From: Prevotella sp. DNF00663
GTDB taxonomy: Bacteria > Bacteroidota > Bacteroidia > Bacteroidales > Bacteroidaceae
Reading direction: 5' to 3'
Assembly (NCBI RefSeq): GCF_001553265.1
Contig: NZ_KQ960601.1
Location: forward strand, 1 to 64,000
Length of the DNA: 64,000 nt
The position numbers and the translations under genes were made by a program. The notes under the pieces were generated by a model. That model did no database searches, had not been told where the DNA came from, and was given only the letters and a program-made list of their open reading frames with translations. Shown piece after piece: positions 38,356 to 46,406 of this stretch. Each line of letters begins with the position of its first letter. Positions within the stretch are counted from its first letter, which is position 1.

Positions 38356-40302
38356 ATGAAAAATATTATTAAATATTCGCTTCTTACCTTGATGCTACTC
38401 TGTAGTATATCAAGCAAAGCTTATACAGAAAGGAATTTGCTAGAGCGTCAAATCTCTAAAGAAGCATTGAAAGAAGCACTTGTAATGAACCAAAAGTGGG
38501 TTCCTTATCCAACTTATAGTGATAGAGCAGGATGGGATAAACTCTTCGGTGCATCCAAAGAGGCTGCCATCAAGCGCGGCAAACGCTATCTCAATTATGA
38601 ATGGCGAGTTATAAAGGCAACCGATTACCTAGAATACAGCAAGACAGGCAACCGTAGCGCTATGCAAGAACCAAACACTAGCAATAACTCTGCTATCTCC
38701 GCTTTGATGATAGCAGAACTTGCTGAGGGCAAGGGTCGCTTCATACCCCAACTCATCAATGGTGTATACTTCACCTGCGAACGGGCTTCGTGGGTACTTT
38801 CAGCCCATTTGAGCAGTCTACAAAAGTCACATTCTCCTCTTCCATCCATCGATGAAGAAATTATAGACCTTGGTAGTGGCGAGGTAGGAGCCATGATGTC
38901 GTGGATTTATCACTTCTTCCACAGCGAGTTTGATAAGGTGGATAAGACGATAGCCCCACGCTTGAAGTATGAGATTATACAACGCCAATTGCTTCCATTC
39001 ATCCACAATAACGACTTATGGTGGATGGCTCGTAATTATAAGAAAGGAAGCCTACTCAACAATTGGACCCCTTGGTGCAACTTCAATGTGCTCCAAAGCT
39101 ACATGTTAATAGAAAACGACCGTGACAAACTGGCCAATGCTGTATACTTAACAATAGAGTCTGTAGACAAATTCCTCAACTATATCAAACAAGACGGAGC
39201 CTGTGAAGAAGGCCCATCTTATTGGGGGCATGCTTCCGGAAAGTTCTTTGATTACATCGAACTACTCCGTATGAGTACCGGTGGAAAGCTAGATGTGACG
39301 CACGAACCAATGGTGCGTAACATGGGCGAGTATATCGTTCGAAGCTACGTAGGTAATGATTATGTCGTCAACTTTGCCGATGCATCAGCCAAAGCCGACT
39401 TAGCTTACATTCCAACAGTCTTCCGCTATGGTAAAGGTGTAGGCAGCCAGCTCATGGAAAAGTTCGCAGCTTACCTTGATAAGAAGAGCACAAAGACCGA
39501 AGAACAAGGTCGCTACCTTTCTTCAGGCACCGATGTTTACCGCATGTTGGCTACACTTTCCATCAAGGAAGAGTTGAAAGCTACTGAGGGAACACTCAAC
39601 CATCCAGCCTATACGTGGTATCCCGAAACCGAATTTTGCTACCTAACAAACAAGAACAAGATGTTCCTTGCCATGAAAGGTGGCTTTAACAACGAGAGTC
39701 ATAACCACAATGATGTAGGTACATTCTCTTTCTATATCAACTCTACTCCAATTTTTATTGATGCCGGAGTGGGTACCTATACCAAACAGACTTTCAGTAG
39801 CGAGCGCTACAATATTTGGACTATGCAGAGCAACTACCATAATCTCCCGTTGATTAATGGTGTTCCTCAACATAATGGCACTCAATACAAAGCAACAAAC
39901 ACAGTCTTCAATGCCAAACAAATGCAGTTCAATATAGATATTGCTAAAGCTTATCCAGCTACAGCAGGCGTTAAAACTTGGAACCGCACGTATAAACTTC
40001 TGAAGGATAAAGTAATCATCACCGATGCTTTTGAGCTGTCAAATGCAACCGTAGCTAATGAAATCAACTTCATGACATGGGGACAGGTAAACATTTCTAA
40101 AGCCGGTATCGTAAGTGTTTCTGTCAAAGGACAAAAGGCTTTTCTGCATTATGATGCCAATATTTTCAGCCCATCAATAGAGACCGTTACCCTTACCGAC
40201 AAGCGACTCTCTAATGTTTGGGGCAACGAAATATTTAGAGTGACACTCAAAGCAAAAACGGTTATGAATAAAGGAAAATATAATTTCACCATTACTCAAT
40301 AA
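38356..40302 (+). CDS. Heparinase II/III-like polysaccharide lyase
   Basis: The 648-residue exported protein has a signal peptide (to about 22), an alpha/alpha toroid (about 40-370) and a C-terminal heparinase II/III-like beta-sandwich. The blocks NNWTPWCNFNVL, DGACEEGPSYWGHASG and NNESHNHNDVGTFSFYINSTPIFIDAG carry the expected Asn, Tyr and His active-site positions. Related PL12, PL15, PL21, PL33 and PL35 enzymes act on heparin, alginate, hyaluronan or chondroitin. In this locus an exo- or endo-lyase on chondroitin or hyaluronan oligosaccharides is most likely; the exact family cannot be settled by reading. Confidence 0.8.
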   Translation: MKNIIKYSLLTLMLLCSISSKAYTERNLLERQISKEALKEALVMNQKWVPYPTYSDRAGWDKLFGASKEAAIKRGKRYLNYEWRVIKATDYLEYSKTGNRSAMQEPNTSNNSAISALMIAELAEGKGRFIPQLINGVYFTCERASWVLSAHLSSLQKSHSPLPSIDEEIIDLGSGEVGAMMSWIYHFFHSEFDKVDKTIAPRLKYEIIQRQLLPFIHNNDLWWMARNYKKGSLLNNWTPWCNFNVLQSYMLIENDRDKLANAVYLTIESVDKFLNYIKQDGACEEGPSYWGHASGKFFDYIELLRMSTGGKLDVTHEPMVRNMGEYIVRSYVGNDYVVNFADASAKADLAYIPTVFRYGKGVGSQLMEKFAAYLDKKSTKTEEQGRYLSSGTDVYRMLATLSIKEELKATEGTLNHPAYTWYPETEFCYLTNKNKMFLAMKGGFNNESHNHNDVGTFSFYINSTPIFIDAGVGTYTKQTFSSERYNIWTMQSNYHNLPLINGVPQHNGTQYKATNTVFNAKQMQFNIDIAKAYPATAGVKTWNRTYKLLKDKVIITDAFELSNATVANEINFMTWGQVNISKAGIVSVSVKGQKAFLHYDANIFSPSIETVTLTDKRLSNVWGNEIFRVTLKAKTVMNKGKYNFTITQ

Positions 40303-40363
40303 TAAATCATACCTTATTGATACAATGAATGACAATTATACAAATCTTTAATATATCTATCTT

Positions 40364-41158
40364 ATGAAAAAAATCTACCTGTTAACACTAACATTGTTAT
40401 CCATCTGTATGGCCAGCATGGCTCAACAGAAATGGGATTTTCTCACATTATCAGCAAATGATGAAGCGAACCTCACTGCAGATTGGTCATTTTCCGATCC
40501 CTATTATTATAACACAAGCACTAGTGGAAAGGGCATATACGTAGGCCGCTATTCAAAAAAGGGTAAAGACTATAGTCCATACTTCAATGTAGCAGATTCT
40601 GCAGCCAAATATTCTAGCACTGTCGAAGCTAACGGTGTAGAACTCGAAATGACTAAAGGATTGAAATTTGGATTTGCAAATGAGGGTAGTAGACGCTTCC
40701 AAGGAAATAATAACAAAGCTTTCCGTATTTACAAAGGGAAAAAAGGCTACGGCATTTACCCACAAATGCCAGGTGCATTCTTCGTTATTCCAAACGTCGC
40801 AGTGGGCGATACTGTCATCGTCGTAAGCCGTCCCGGTGGTAAAGATGGTCGTGGACTAACATCAGAAAACCTTACGATTTTAAGTGGTTTTGAATCTACT
40901 ATAGAACCTAATAATGTCCTCAACAAGGGTGTTTCCAAAGTTAATGGTAACGTTTTAATTGGCTCTATAGGAAAGACCAGTATTTTGTTGAGCGTTGAAG
41001 TCAAGAAACCTACAACCGACATCAGCCAATTACGCACTTCCGTAATTGGTCGACCGGAAAATATCTACAATCTAAATGGACAGTTTGTTGGAACAGATTT
41101 AAATAAACTTCCTCAAGGTGTATATATACAATACGGCAAGAAAGTCATTAAAAAATAA
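40364..41158 (+). CDS. Small secreted protein of unknown function in the lyase operon
   Basis: I do not recognise the family. The 264-residue protein has a signal peptide (MKKIYLLTLTLLSICMASMA), a beta-rich body beginning QQKWDFLTLSANDEANLTADWSF, and a C-terminal tail ENIYNLNGQFVGTDLNKLPQGVYIQYGKKVIKK-like in pattern (the last about 32 residues), the same type as on the DUF4955 protein. The Trp-rich opening resembles N-terminal modules of Prevotella pectate-lyase-like proteins, so a carbohydrate-binding role is possible. It sits between the lyase and transporter genes of the operon. Confidence 0.6.
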   Translation: MKKIYLLTLTLLSICMASMAQQKWDFLTLSANDEANLTADWSFSDPYYYNTSTSGKGIYVGRYSKKGKDYSPYFNVADSAAKYSSTVEANGVELEMTKGLKFGFANEGSRRFQGNNNKAFRIYKGKKGYGIYPQMPGAFFVIPNVAVGDTVIVVSRPGGKDGRGLTSENLTILSGFESTIEPNNVLNKGVSKVNGNVLIGSIGKTSILLSVEVKKPTTDISQLRTSVIGRPENIYNLNGQFVGTDLNKLPQGVYIQYGKKVIKK

Positions 41159-41176
41159 TTATTAAGTATCATCAAT

Positions 41177-42562
41177 ATGATTCTCGAACAAATTTCCAGC
41201 TACATCATCAGCCTTGGCGCAAGCGTCATGATGCCTATTCTTTTCACGATTATAGGCATCTGTATCGGTTTGCGTCCGGGAAAATCTCTACAATCCGGCC
41301 TCTATGTGGGAGTCGGATTTGTTGGTCTTGGTATCGTTACCGGACTGCTCACCAGTAATTTCGACGTTCCATTGAAATCGATTGCCAGTATCTACAACCT
41401 CCAGTTAGGTGTCTTCGATATGGGTTGGCCGGCAGCAGCTAGCGTGGCTTACAACACCGCAGTGGGAGCTCTCGTCATCCCTGTATGCCTAGGCGTTAAT
41501 CTCTTGATGCTACTCACTAAGACCACCCGTACCGTTAATATCGACCTTTGGAACTATTGGCACTTTGCATTTATTGGTGCTGTGGTCTACTTTGTCATGG
41601 GCGAGAGCTTGTTGTGGGGCTACTTTGCCGCCATCATCTGCTATATCATCACCATGGTTATGGCAGATTTGACAGCCAATAACTTCCAAAAATATTATGG
41701 CAATCTCGATGGTATCTCCATCCCACAACCTTTCTGTCAGAGTTTTGTACCCTTTGCATTGGTTATCAACAAACTCTTAGACAAGATACCGGGATTCAGC
41801 CGCCTCGACATTGATGCCGAGGGATTGAAGAAGAAGTTTGGTGTGTTGGGAGAACCACTTGTACTCGGAGTCATCGTCGGAGTACTCATCGGCTACCTCG
41901 CACAATCCGATGTAAAAGGCATCCTCACACTGGGTATCATCATGGGAGCGGTAATGGAGTTGATTCCACGCATCACTCGCTTGTTCATAGATGGTCTCTT
42001 ACCTATCTCTGAGAAAACCAAAACGCTCGTAGAAAAGAAGTTCAACGGCCGACAAGTAAATATCGGTATGAGTCCGGCATTGGTCATCGGACATCCCACA
42101 ACCCTCGTTGTGAGCTTGCTCCTCATCCCTACCGTACTCTTCCTCGCAGTCATTTTACCCGGCAATCAATTCCTTCCCTTGGCGTCATTAGCCGGTATGT
42201 TCTACTTATTCCCAATGGTTCTACCTATTACTAAAGGTAATGTTGTCAAAACATTCATCATTGGCTTGGTGGCACTCACCGTCGGTCTATACTTCGTTAC
42301 CGACATGGCACCCGACTTCACCATCGCAGCCAATGCCGTATATGCTGCCACACAAGATGCCGCAGCCAAAATTCCAGAAGGCTTTGCAGGCGGTGCTCTC
42401 GACTTCGCTTCTTCGCTATTTGGCTGGTGTATCTACAAACTTACATGCCATACAGCCTATATCGGGGCAGCAATATTAGTTATTATTGCTGTCGTTTTGA
42501 TGTTTATCAACAGACGTAGAATCCTACAAGAAGAGAAAGAATCAGTCAGTAAATCCAATTAA
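41177..42562 (+). CDS. PTS galactitol IIC-type permease without other PTS parts
   Basis: The 461-residue inner-membrane protein has about ten to twelve hydrophobic helices and matches the galactitol/Gat family EIIC fold (MPILFTIIGICIGLRPGKSLQSGLYVGVGFVGLG at the start, GDISIPQPFCQSF-type and SPALVIGHPTTLV blocks further on). EIIA and EIIB domains are missing and no PTS gene is nearby. It lies 14 bp before kduI, which suggests it imports the product of periplasmic uronate metabolism without phosphorylation. The alternative is import of released amino sugar. Family assignment is firm; substrate and mechanism are inference. Confidence 0.8.
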   Translation: MILEQISSYIISLGASVMMPILFTIIGICIGLRPGKSLQSGLYVGVGFVGLGIVTGLLTSNFDVPLKSIASIYNLQLGVFDMGWPAAASVAYNTAVGALVIPVCLGVNLLMLLTKTTRTVNIDLWNYWHFAFIGAVVYFVMGESLLWGYFAAIICYIITMVMADLTANNFQKYYGNLDGISIPQPFCQSFVPFALVINKLLDKIPGFSRLDIDAEGLKKKFGVLGEPLVLGVIVGVLIGYLAQSDVKGILTLGIIMGAVMELIPRITRLFIDGLLPISEKTKTLVEKKFNGRQVNIGMSPALVIGHPTTLVVSLLLIPTVLFLAVILPGNQFLPLASLAGMFYLFPMVLPITKGNVVKTFIIGLVALTVGLYFVTDMAPDFTIAANAVYAATQDAAAKIPEGFAGGALDFASSLFGWCIYKLTCHTAYIGAAILVIIAVVLMFINRRRILQEEKESVSKSN

Positions 42563-42576
42563 TCAATTATAAAATT

Positions 42577-43488
42577 ATGAAGAAAACATTCCTATTACTC
42601 TCGTTCGCTTTCATGGCTATCACCCTGATGGCGCAAAATAGCTATACCCACTATGAGGTAAGATATGCCAATCATCCAGAAGATGCCAAGCATTATGATA
42701 CTCAACGCCTACGCAAGGAGTTCCTTATACAAAAGGTTTTTGCTCCCGGCGAGGTGAACTGGGTGTACTCTATGTACGACAGATTCCTTATTGGTGGAGC
42801 TGAGCCCACTGCTACTCCACTGAAACTAGAATCTATCGCCCCACTCCGCACGCAACACTTCCTCGACAATCGCGAGATGGGTATCATCAATATTGGTGGC
42901 GAAGGTACCGTCACAGTCGACGGAAAGGCCTATCAGCTAGGCTTCAAAGAGGCACTATATATCGGTCGTGGCGCTCAAGAAATAACCCTCACTTCTAAGA
43001 ATGCAGCCTCTCCGGCTAAGTTCTATATCAACAGTGCACCTGCCCACACAGCTTATCCCGTGCGTAAAGTGACGTTGAAAGAAGCCAAGATTATCAAAGC
43101 CGGTTCTTTGGCCGGTTCAAACGACCGTGTCATCAATCAATTAATTATCGACGGTGTAGCCGGAGTTCGCACCTGCCAGTTGCAGATGGGACTCACAGAA
43201 TTGAAGACCGGATCCGTTTGGAACACCATGCCTGCCCACACACACTTGCGCCGTATGGAGACCTACTTGTATTTCCAAGTACCTCAAGACCAAATGATTT
43301 GCCATCTCATGGGTGAACCACAGGAAACACGTCCTATGTGGATGAGCAACGAACAGGCCGTTATTTCTCCGCAATGGAGTATCCACTGTGCTGCCGGAAC
43401 AAGTAATTACAGCTTCATCTGGGGTATGGCTGGTGAGAATCTTGACTATGGCGACATGCAGGTAATCAAGACGAACGACCTGAAATAA
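42577..43488 (+). CDS. kduI: 5-dehydro-4-deoxy-D-glucuronate isomerase with signal peptide
   Basis: The 303-residue cupin enzyme converts DKI (5-keto-4-deoxyuronate) to 2,5-diketo-3-deoxygluconate (DKII). The zinc ligands are His221, His223, Glu228 and His270; their spacing equals that of E. coli KduI (196, 198, 203, 245) with a constant offset of 25. That offset equals the length excess over the 278-residue E. coli protein and is taken up by an N-terminal signal peptide (MKKTFLLLSFAFMAITLMAQ). KduI is normally cytoplasmic, so this copy is predicted to be periplasmic. It stands between the IIC-like permease and kduD. Confidence 0.95.
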   Translation: MKKTFLLLSFAFMAITLMAQNSYTHYEVRYANHPEDAKHYDTQRLRKEFLIQKVFAPGEVNWVYSMYDRFLIGGAEPTATPLKLESIAPLRTQHFLDNREMGIINIGGEGTVTVDGKAYQLGFKEALYIGRGAQEITLTSKNAASPAKFYINSAPAHTAYPVRKVTLKEAKIIKAGSLAGSNDRVINQLIIDGVAGVRTCQLQMGLTELKTGSVWNTMPAHTHLRRMETYLYFQVPQDQMICHLMGEPQETRPMWMSNEQAVISPQWSIHCAAGTSNYSFIWGMAGENLDYGDMQVIKTNDLK

Positions 43489-43528
43489 ATGTTTTATCAG
43501 AATTTGAAACCTAACAATCAATCGTTAT

Positions 43529-44332
43529 ATGGACACATTTTCAAAAAACTTCTCCCTTGAGGGGAAAGTAGCTTTGATTACAGGAGCAGCCTACGGAATA
43601 GGATTTGCCATTGCTGAAGCATATTATAAGGCAGGAGCTAAGATCGCTTTCAACTGCCGCAGTCAAGAACATCTAGACCGTGCATTGGCCGATTATGCAG
43701 CCAAAGGCATCGAAGTAAAAGGATATATCGCCGACGTGACCGACGAAGAGCAGGTACGTGAACTCGTAGCAAACGTTGAACATGAGCTAGGAACCATCGA
43801 TATATTGGTCAACAATGCCGGTATCATCAAGCGCATCCCTATGGAAGAGATGTCGGTAGAAGACTTCCGACAAGTGGTAGACATCGATCTCAATGCTCCA
43901 TTCATCGTGAGTAAAGCCGTCATTCCGGGCATGAAGAAGAAAGGTGCAGGCAAGATTATCAATATTTGTTCAATGATGAGCGAGCTTGGACGAGAGACCG
44001 TATCGGCTTACGCAGCTGCCAAAGGCGGATTAAAGATGCTTACCCGCAATATCTGTTCGGAGTTCGGAGAGCACAATATCCAATGCAACGGTATCGGTCC
44101 GGGCTATATCGCCACCCAACAGACAGCACCTTTGCGCGAACGCCAAGCTGATGGAAGCCGTCATCCTTTTGATAGTTTTATCATCAGTAAGACTCCGGCT
44201 GCACGCTGGGGAACTCCCGAAGACCTCATGGGTCCCGCTGTCTTCCTTGCATCCAACGCCAGCGACTTCGTCAATGGACACATTTTGTATGTAGACGGTG
44301 GCATCCTCGCTTACATCGGTAAGCAACCATAA
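43529..44332 (+). CDS. kduD: 2-dehydro-3-deoxy-D-gluconate 5-dehydrogenase
   Basis: The 267-residue short-chain dehydrogenase has the nucleotide motif TGAAYGIG near residue 18, NNAG near 92, and the catalytic Tyr-Lys in SAYAAAKGG near 160. It lacks a signal peptide and is cytoplasmic. It reduces DKII to 2-keto-3-deoxygluconate, which then enters the KDG pathway; kdgK and kdgA are not in this window. It is the last gene of the lyase operon, 40 bp after kduI, and is followed by a terminator. Confidence 0.88.
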   Translation: MDTFSKNFSLEGKVALITGAAYGIGFAIAEAYYKAGAKIAFNCRSQEHLDRALADYAAKGIEVKGYIADVTDEEQVRELVANVEHELGTIDILVNNAGIIKRIPMEEMSVEDFRQVVDIDLNAPFIVSKAVIPGMKKKGAGKIINICSMMSELGRETVSAYAAAKGGLKMLTRNICSEFGEHNIQCNGIGPGYIATQQTAPLRERQADGSRHPFDSFIISKTPAARWGTPEDLMGPAVFLASNASDFVNGHILYVDGGILAYIGKQP

Positions 44333-44374
44333 AATTGTCATCAACGTTTTTTTAAGATTAGGTATACAATTGAG

Positions 44375-44412
44375 AGGGCTGATTCTATGTGATATAGAGT
44401 CAGCCCTTATTA
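44375..44412 (+). terminator. Terminator of the lyase/kdu operon
   Basis: A 14-bp stem (44375-44388 with 44394-44407), AGGGCTGATTCTAT against ATAGAGTCAGCCCT with one T-G pair, is followed by TATTATTTT. Confidence 0.8.
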
Positions 44413-44585
44413 TTTTCCGGTCTCCTAAGACAATGGTATCAAAAAGCCCGATTGCCATCTAATATCTCTTTTCCTCGCTTTTTCCTGTTGGCTATACACT
44501 CCGCCTCAACCATCGACTCATCATCATGTATCAAGAATACGATTTGCTTGTGAATCCGACATGTGTATCCCTACAATCAAGAACT

Positions 44586-44822
44586 GTCCGAAGGACAACC
44601 CATACATAGCCGGTGGTTAAAGCGATAGCGTAAACCTCCGGAAAAAGGACAAAATACATGTCTGAGTCTGAAAGACTCCCCATATCAAGATGATACCATA
44701 TATTAAATATAGACACGGGTAGTCTTATCAGATTGGAACTTTGACTCACAAACAAGCCGGAGACTATCTTCGCTTTCGCTCAACAGTCTCCGGCTATGAA
44801 TGGGTAGCCCTCCGGGCTATTG
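44586..44822. repeat. Inverted pair of an intergenic repeat (MITE-like)
   Basis: The left copy (about 44586-44640) reads TCCGAAGGACAACCCATAC, ATAGCCGG, then AGCGATAGCG and CTCCGG. The right copy, on the opposite strand (about 44822-44754), reads CCCGGAGGGCTACCCATTC, ATAGCCGG, then AGCGAAAGCG and CTCCGG. Each half folds on itself (AGCCGGAGACT with AGTCTCCGGCT at 44755-44795; TAGCCC-TCC-GGGCTA at 44806-44820). No open frame lies between the copies. Confidence 0.5.
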
Positions 44823-44862
44823 TTACTACAATTTGATTCTACAAACGCAATTTCTATAATCC

Positions 44863-46398
44863 CTATTTATTCTTGAGTTTCTTCACGATTCCTTTGGAAT
44901 ACCAAGGATCATCCACCTCTTTCAATAACTGCGTCATGCGCTTAAACAACTTCTTATAAACAGCTTTATGCGCATTTACATCCAAATTATGCTGCTGATA
45001 AGGGTCGTTTTGGTCGTCGAAGAACAATGTTTGTTTCACTCTGTACTTCTTATCTATAAAGATAGCCAGCGTATATTGCGCCGTCTTGATGCCTCGTGCC
45101 GATGGGAAATAGTCTATTGTCTTGCCCGCAGCATCTTTCTCCCCATTCACATTTTGGATATAGAGAGCTGCATCCGGACGCTTAGCTTTCAAGTTCTCAT
45201 GACTGAGCAGATCCGAATAATCGCGCCCTTGAACCGTTGATGGAATATCTTTTCCAAGTCCGGCTAAACCCAATACTGTGGGCATAATATCTGGAGAAGA
45301 CATCAACAATGGGTCTACACGTGGAGTGAGATGTCCCGGATAACGCACGATAAACGGAATGTTCATCGCCTCTGTATACGGTGAATTCTTGGGGTCGTCG
45401 GTATTCTGACTACACATGGTCTCTCCGTGGTCTGATGAGAAGATGACAATAGTATTCTTATCAAGCCCAGCTTCCTTCAACGCATCGAGTATCATACCGA
45501 ACGCACGGTCTACGCCCGACACCGAAGCAAAGTAATATGCTGCCGATTTTACCTTATCCATATTTAGATTTGCATTCGGTCGAATGAGCAAACTATCTAT
45601 CGGTTTGTTGGCATAGAGTGCATAGTCTTCGGGCATACAGTCGTCCATTGAGCGATAAGGACTGTGAGGCGGGTTCATCGCAACCATCATAAAGAAAGGT
45701 TTCTTCGTGTCTCTTACATTGGCTTGATTGCGAATATAGGCTGCAGCCACCTTGGCTTCGTGTATCGGTGACCACTCATGTGGCTCATGTTTCACGCCTT
45801 TATTATCCCAATAATGGGGATTCTTATGCTGGTCAAACGTTCCGTAAGAATACCAATAGTTGAATCCGTGGCGGCGCTCTACGGGCGTAAAGGCATCCCA
45901 CACAGGGTTCGCATCTTGTACATACTGCCCGGGACGATCTGGATCATTCCTCTCCGGACGATCGGTATGCAGCTTTCCGATATAGGCACAATCGTATCCA
46001 TTGCTACTGAACACGTCGCCTATACAGGTCGTCGACTCGCGAATATAACTATTCGGACGGTCGGAATTGCAATTGAGCGATACACCACTGCGATTTGGAT
46101 ACATGCCCGTTAAAAGACTACCACGGTGCGGACTACTCAAAGGGAAATTGCTTTGAGCCGATGTGAGTACCACCGATTCTCGCGCAAAACGGTCGATATG
46201 CGGTGTATGCGTGGGGTCGGCTTTGAAGTTAACATTGTCTCTAAAGCCTTCTTGCGACCAGAAGTTCAGCGCACAATTACGTAATTGGTCGGGAAATACA
46301 TAGATTACATTGGGGCGATTGTCGGTCTGTGCGGCCGCACACAAAGTGTATGGTGCAAGCATCAGACCACATAATATTTTGTTTGTCTTATTCTTCAT
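44863..46398 (-). CDS. Ser-type arylsulfatase (S1 family) of the PUL
   Basis: The 511-residue exported enzyme has a signal peptide (to about 23, AAAQ) and the S1 sulfatase fold. The active-site motif is SSPHR at 88-92 (S-x-P-x-R), so Ser88 must be converted to formylglycine by an anaerobic sulfatase-maturing enzyme, not encoded here. The metal and substrate blocks YVFPDQLRNC, YIGKLHTD and SSDHGE are present. It resembles glycosaminoglycan sulfatases; removal of a 6-O- or 4-O-sulfate from GalNAc is likely, but position specificity cannot be read. It is the last gene of the susC operon, 8 bp after the GH2 gene. Confidence 0.88.
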   Translation of the reverse strand: MKNKTNKILCGLMLAPYTLCAAAQTDNRPNVIYVFPDQLRNCALNFWSQEGFRDNVNFKADPTHTPHIDRFARESVVLTSAQSNFPLSSPHRGSLLTGMYPNRSGVSLNCNSDRPNSYIRESTTCIGDVFSSNGYDCAYIGKLHTDRPERNDPDRPGQYVQDANPVWDAFTPVERRHGFNYWYSYGTFDQHKNPHYWDNKGVKHEPHEWSPIHEAKVAAAYIRNQANVRDTKKPFFMMVAMNPPHSPYRSMDDCMPEDYALYANKPIDSLLIRPNANLNMDKVKSAAYYFASVSGVDRAFGMILDALKEAGLDKNTIVIFSSDHGETMCSQNTDDPKNSPYTEAMNIPFIVRYPGHLTPRVDPLLMSSPDIMPTVLGLAGLGKDIPSTVQGRDYSDLLSHENLKAKRPDAALYIQNVNGEKDAAGKTIDYFPSARGIKTAQYTLAIFIDKKYRVKQTLFFDDQNDPYQQHNLDVNAHKAVYKKLFKRMTQLLKEVDDPWYSKGIVKKLKNK

Positions 46399-46406
46399 TG
46401 ATAGGT

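Larger units (their letters stand above)
44333..44862. other. 530-bp gene-free region between the convergent PUL operons
   Basis: It holds the terminator of the lyase operon (44375-44412), an inverted pair of repeats (44586-44822), and no convincing gene. The hairpins nearest the sulfatase stop at 44863 may also end the minus-strand transcript. Confidence 0.65.

Noticed and set aside
41177..42562. A complete phosphotransferase system for galactitol
   Set aside because: Only the IIC part is present and its neighbours concern uronic acids; kept as an orphan permease.
43529..44332. Calling the dehydrogenase a generic gluconate 5-dehydrogenase
   Set aside because: Sequence alone allows it, but its place directly after kduI in a uronate operon favours KduD.
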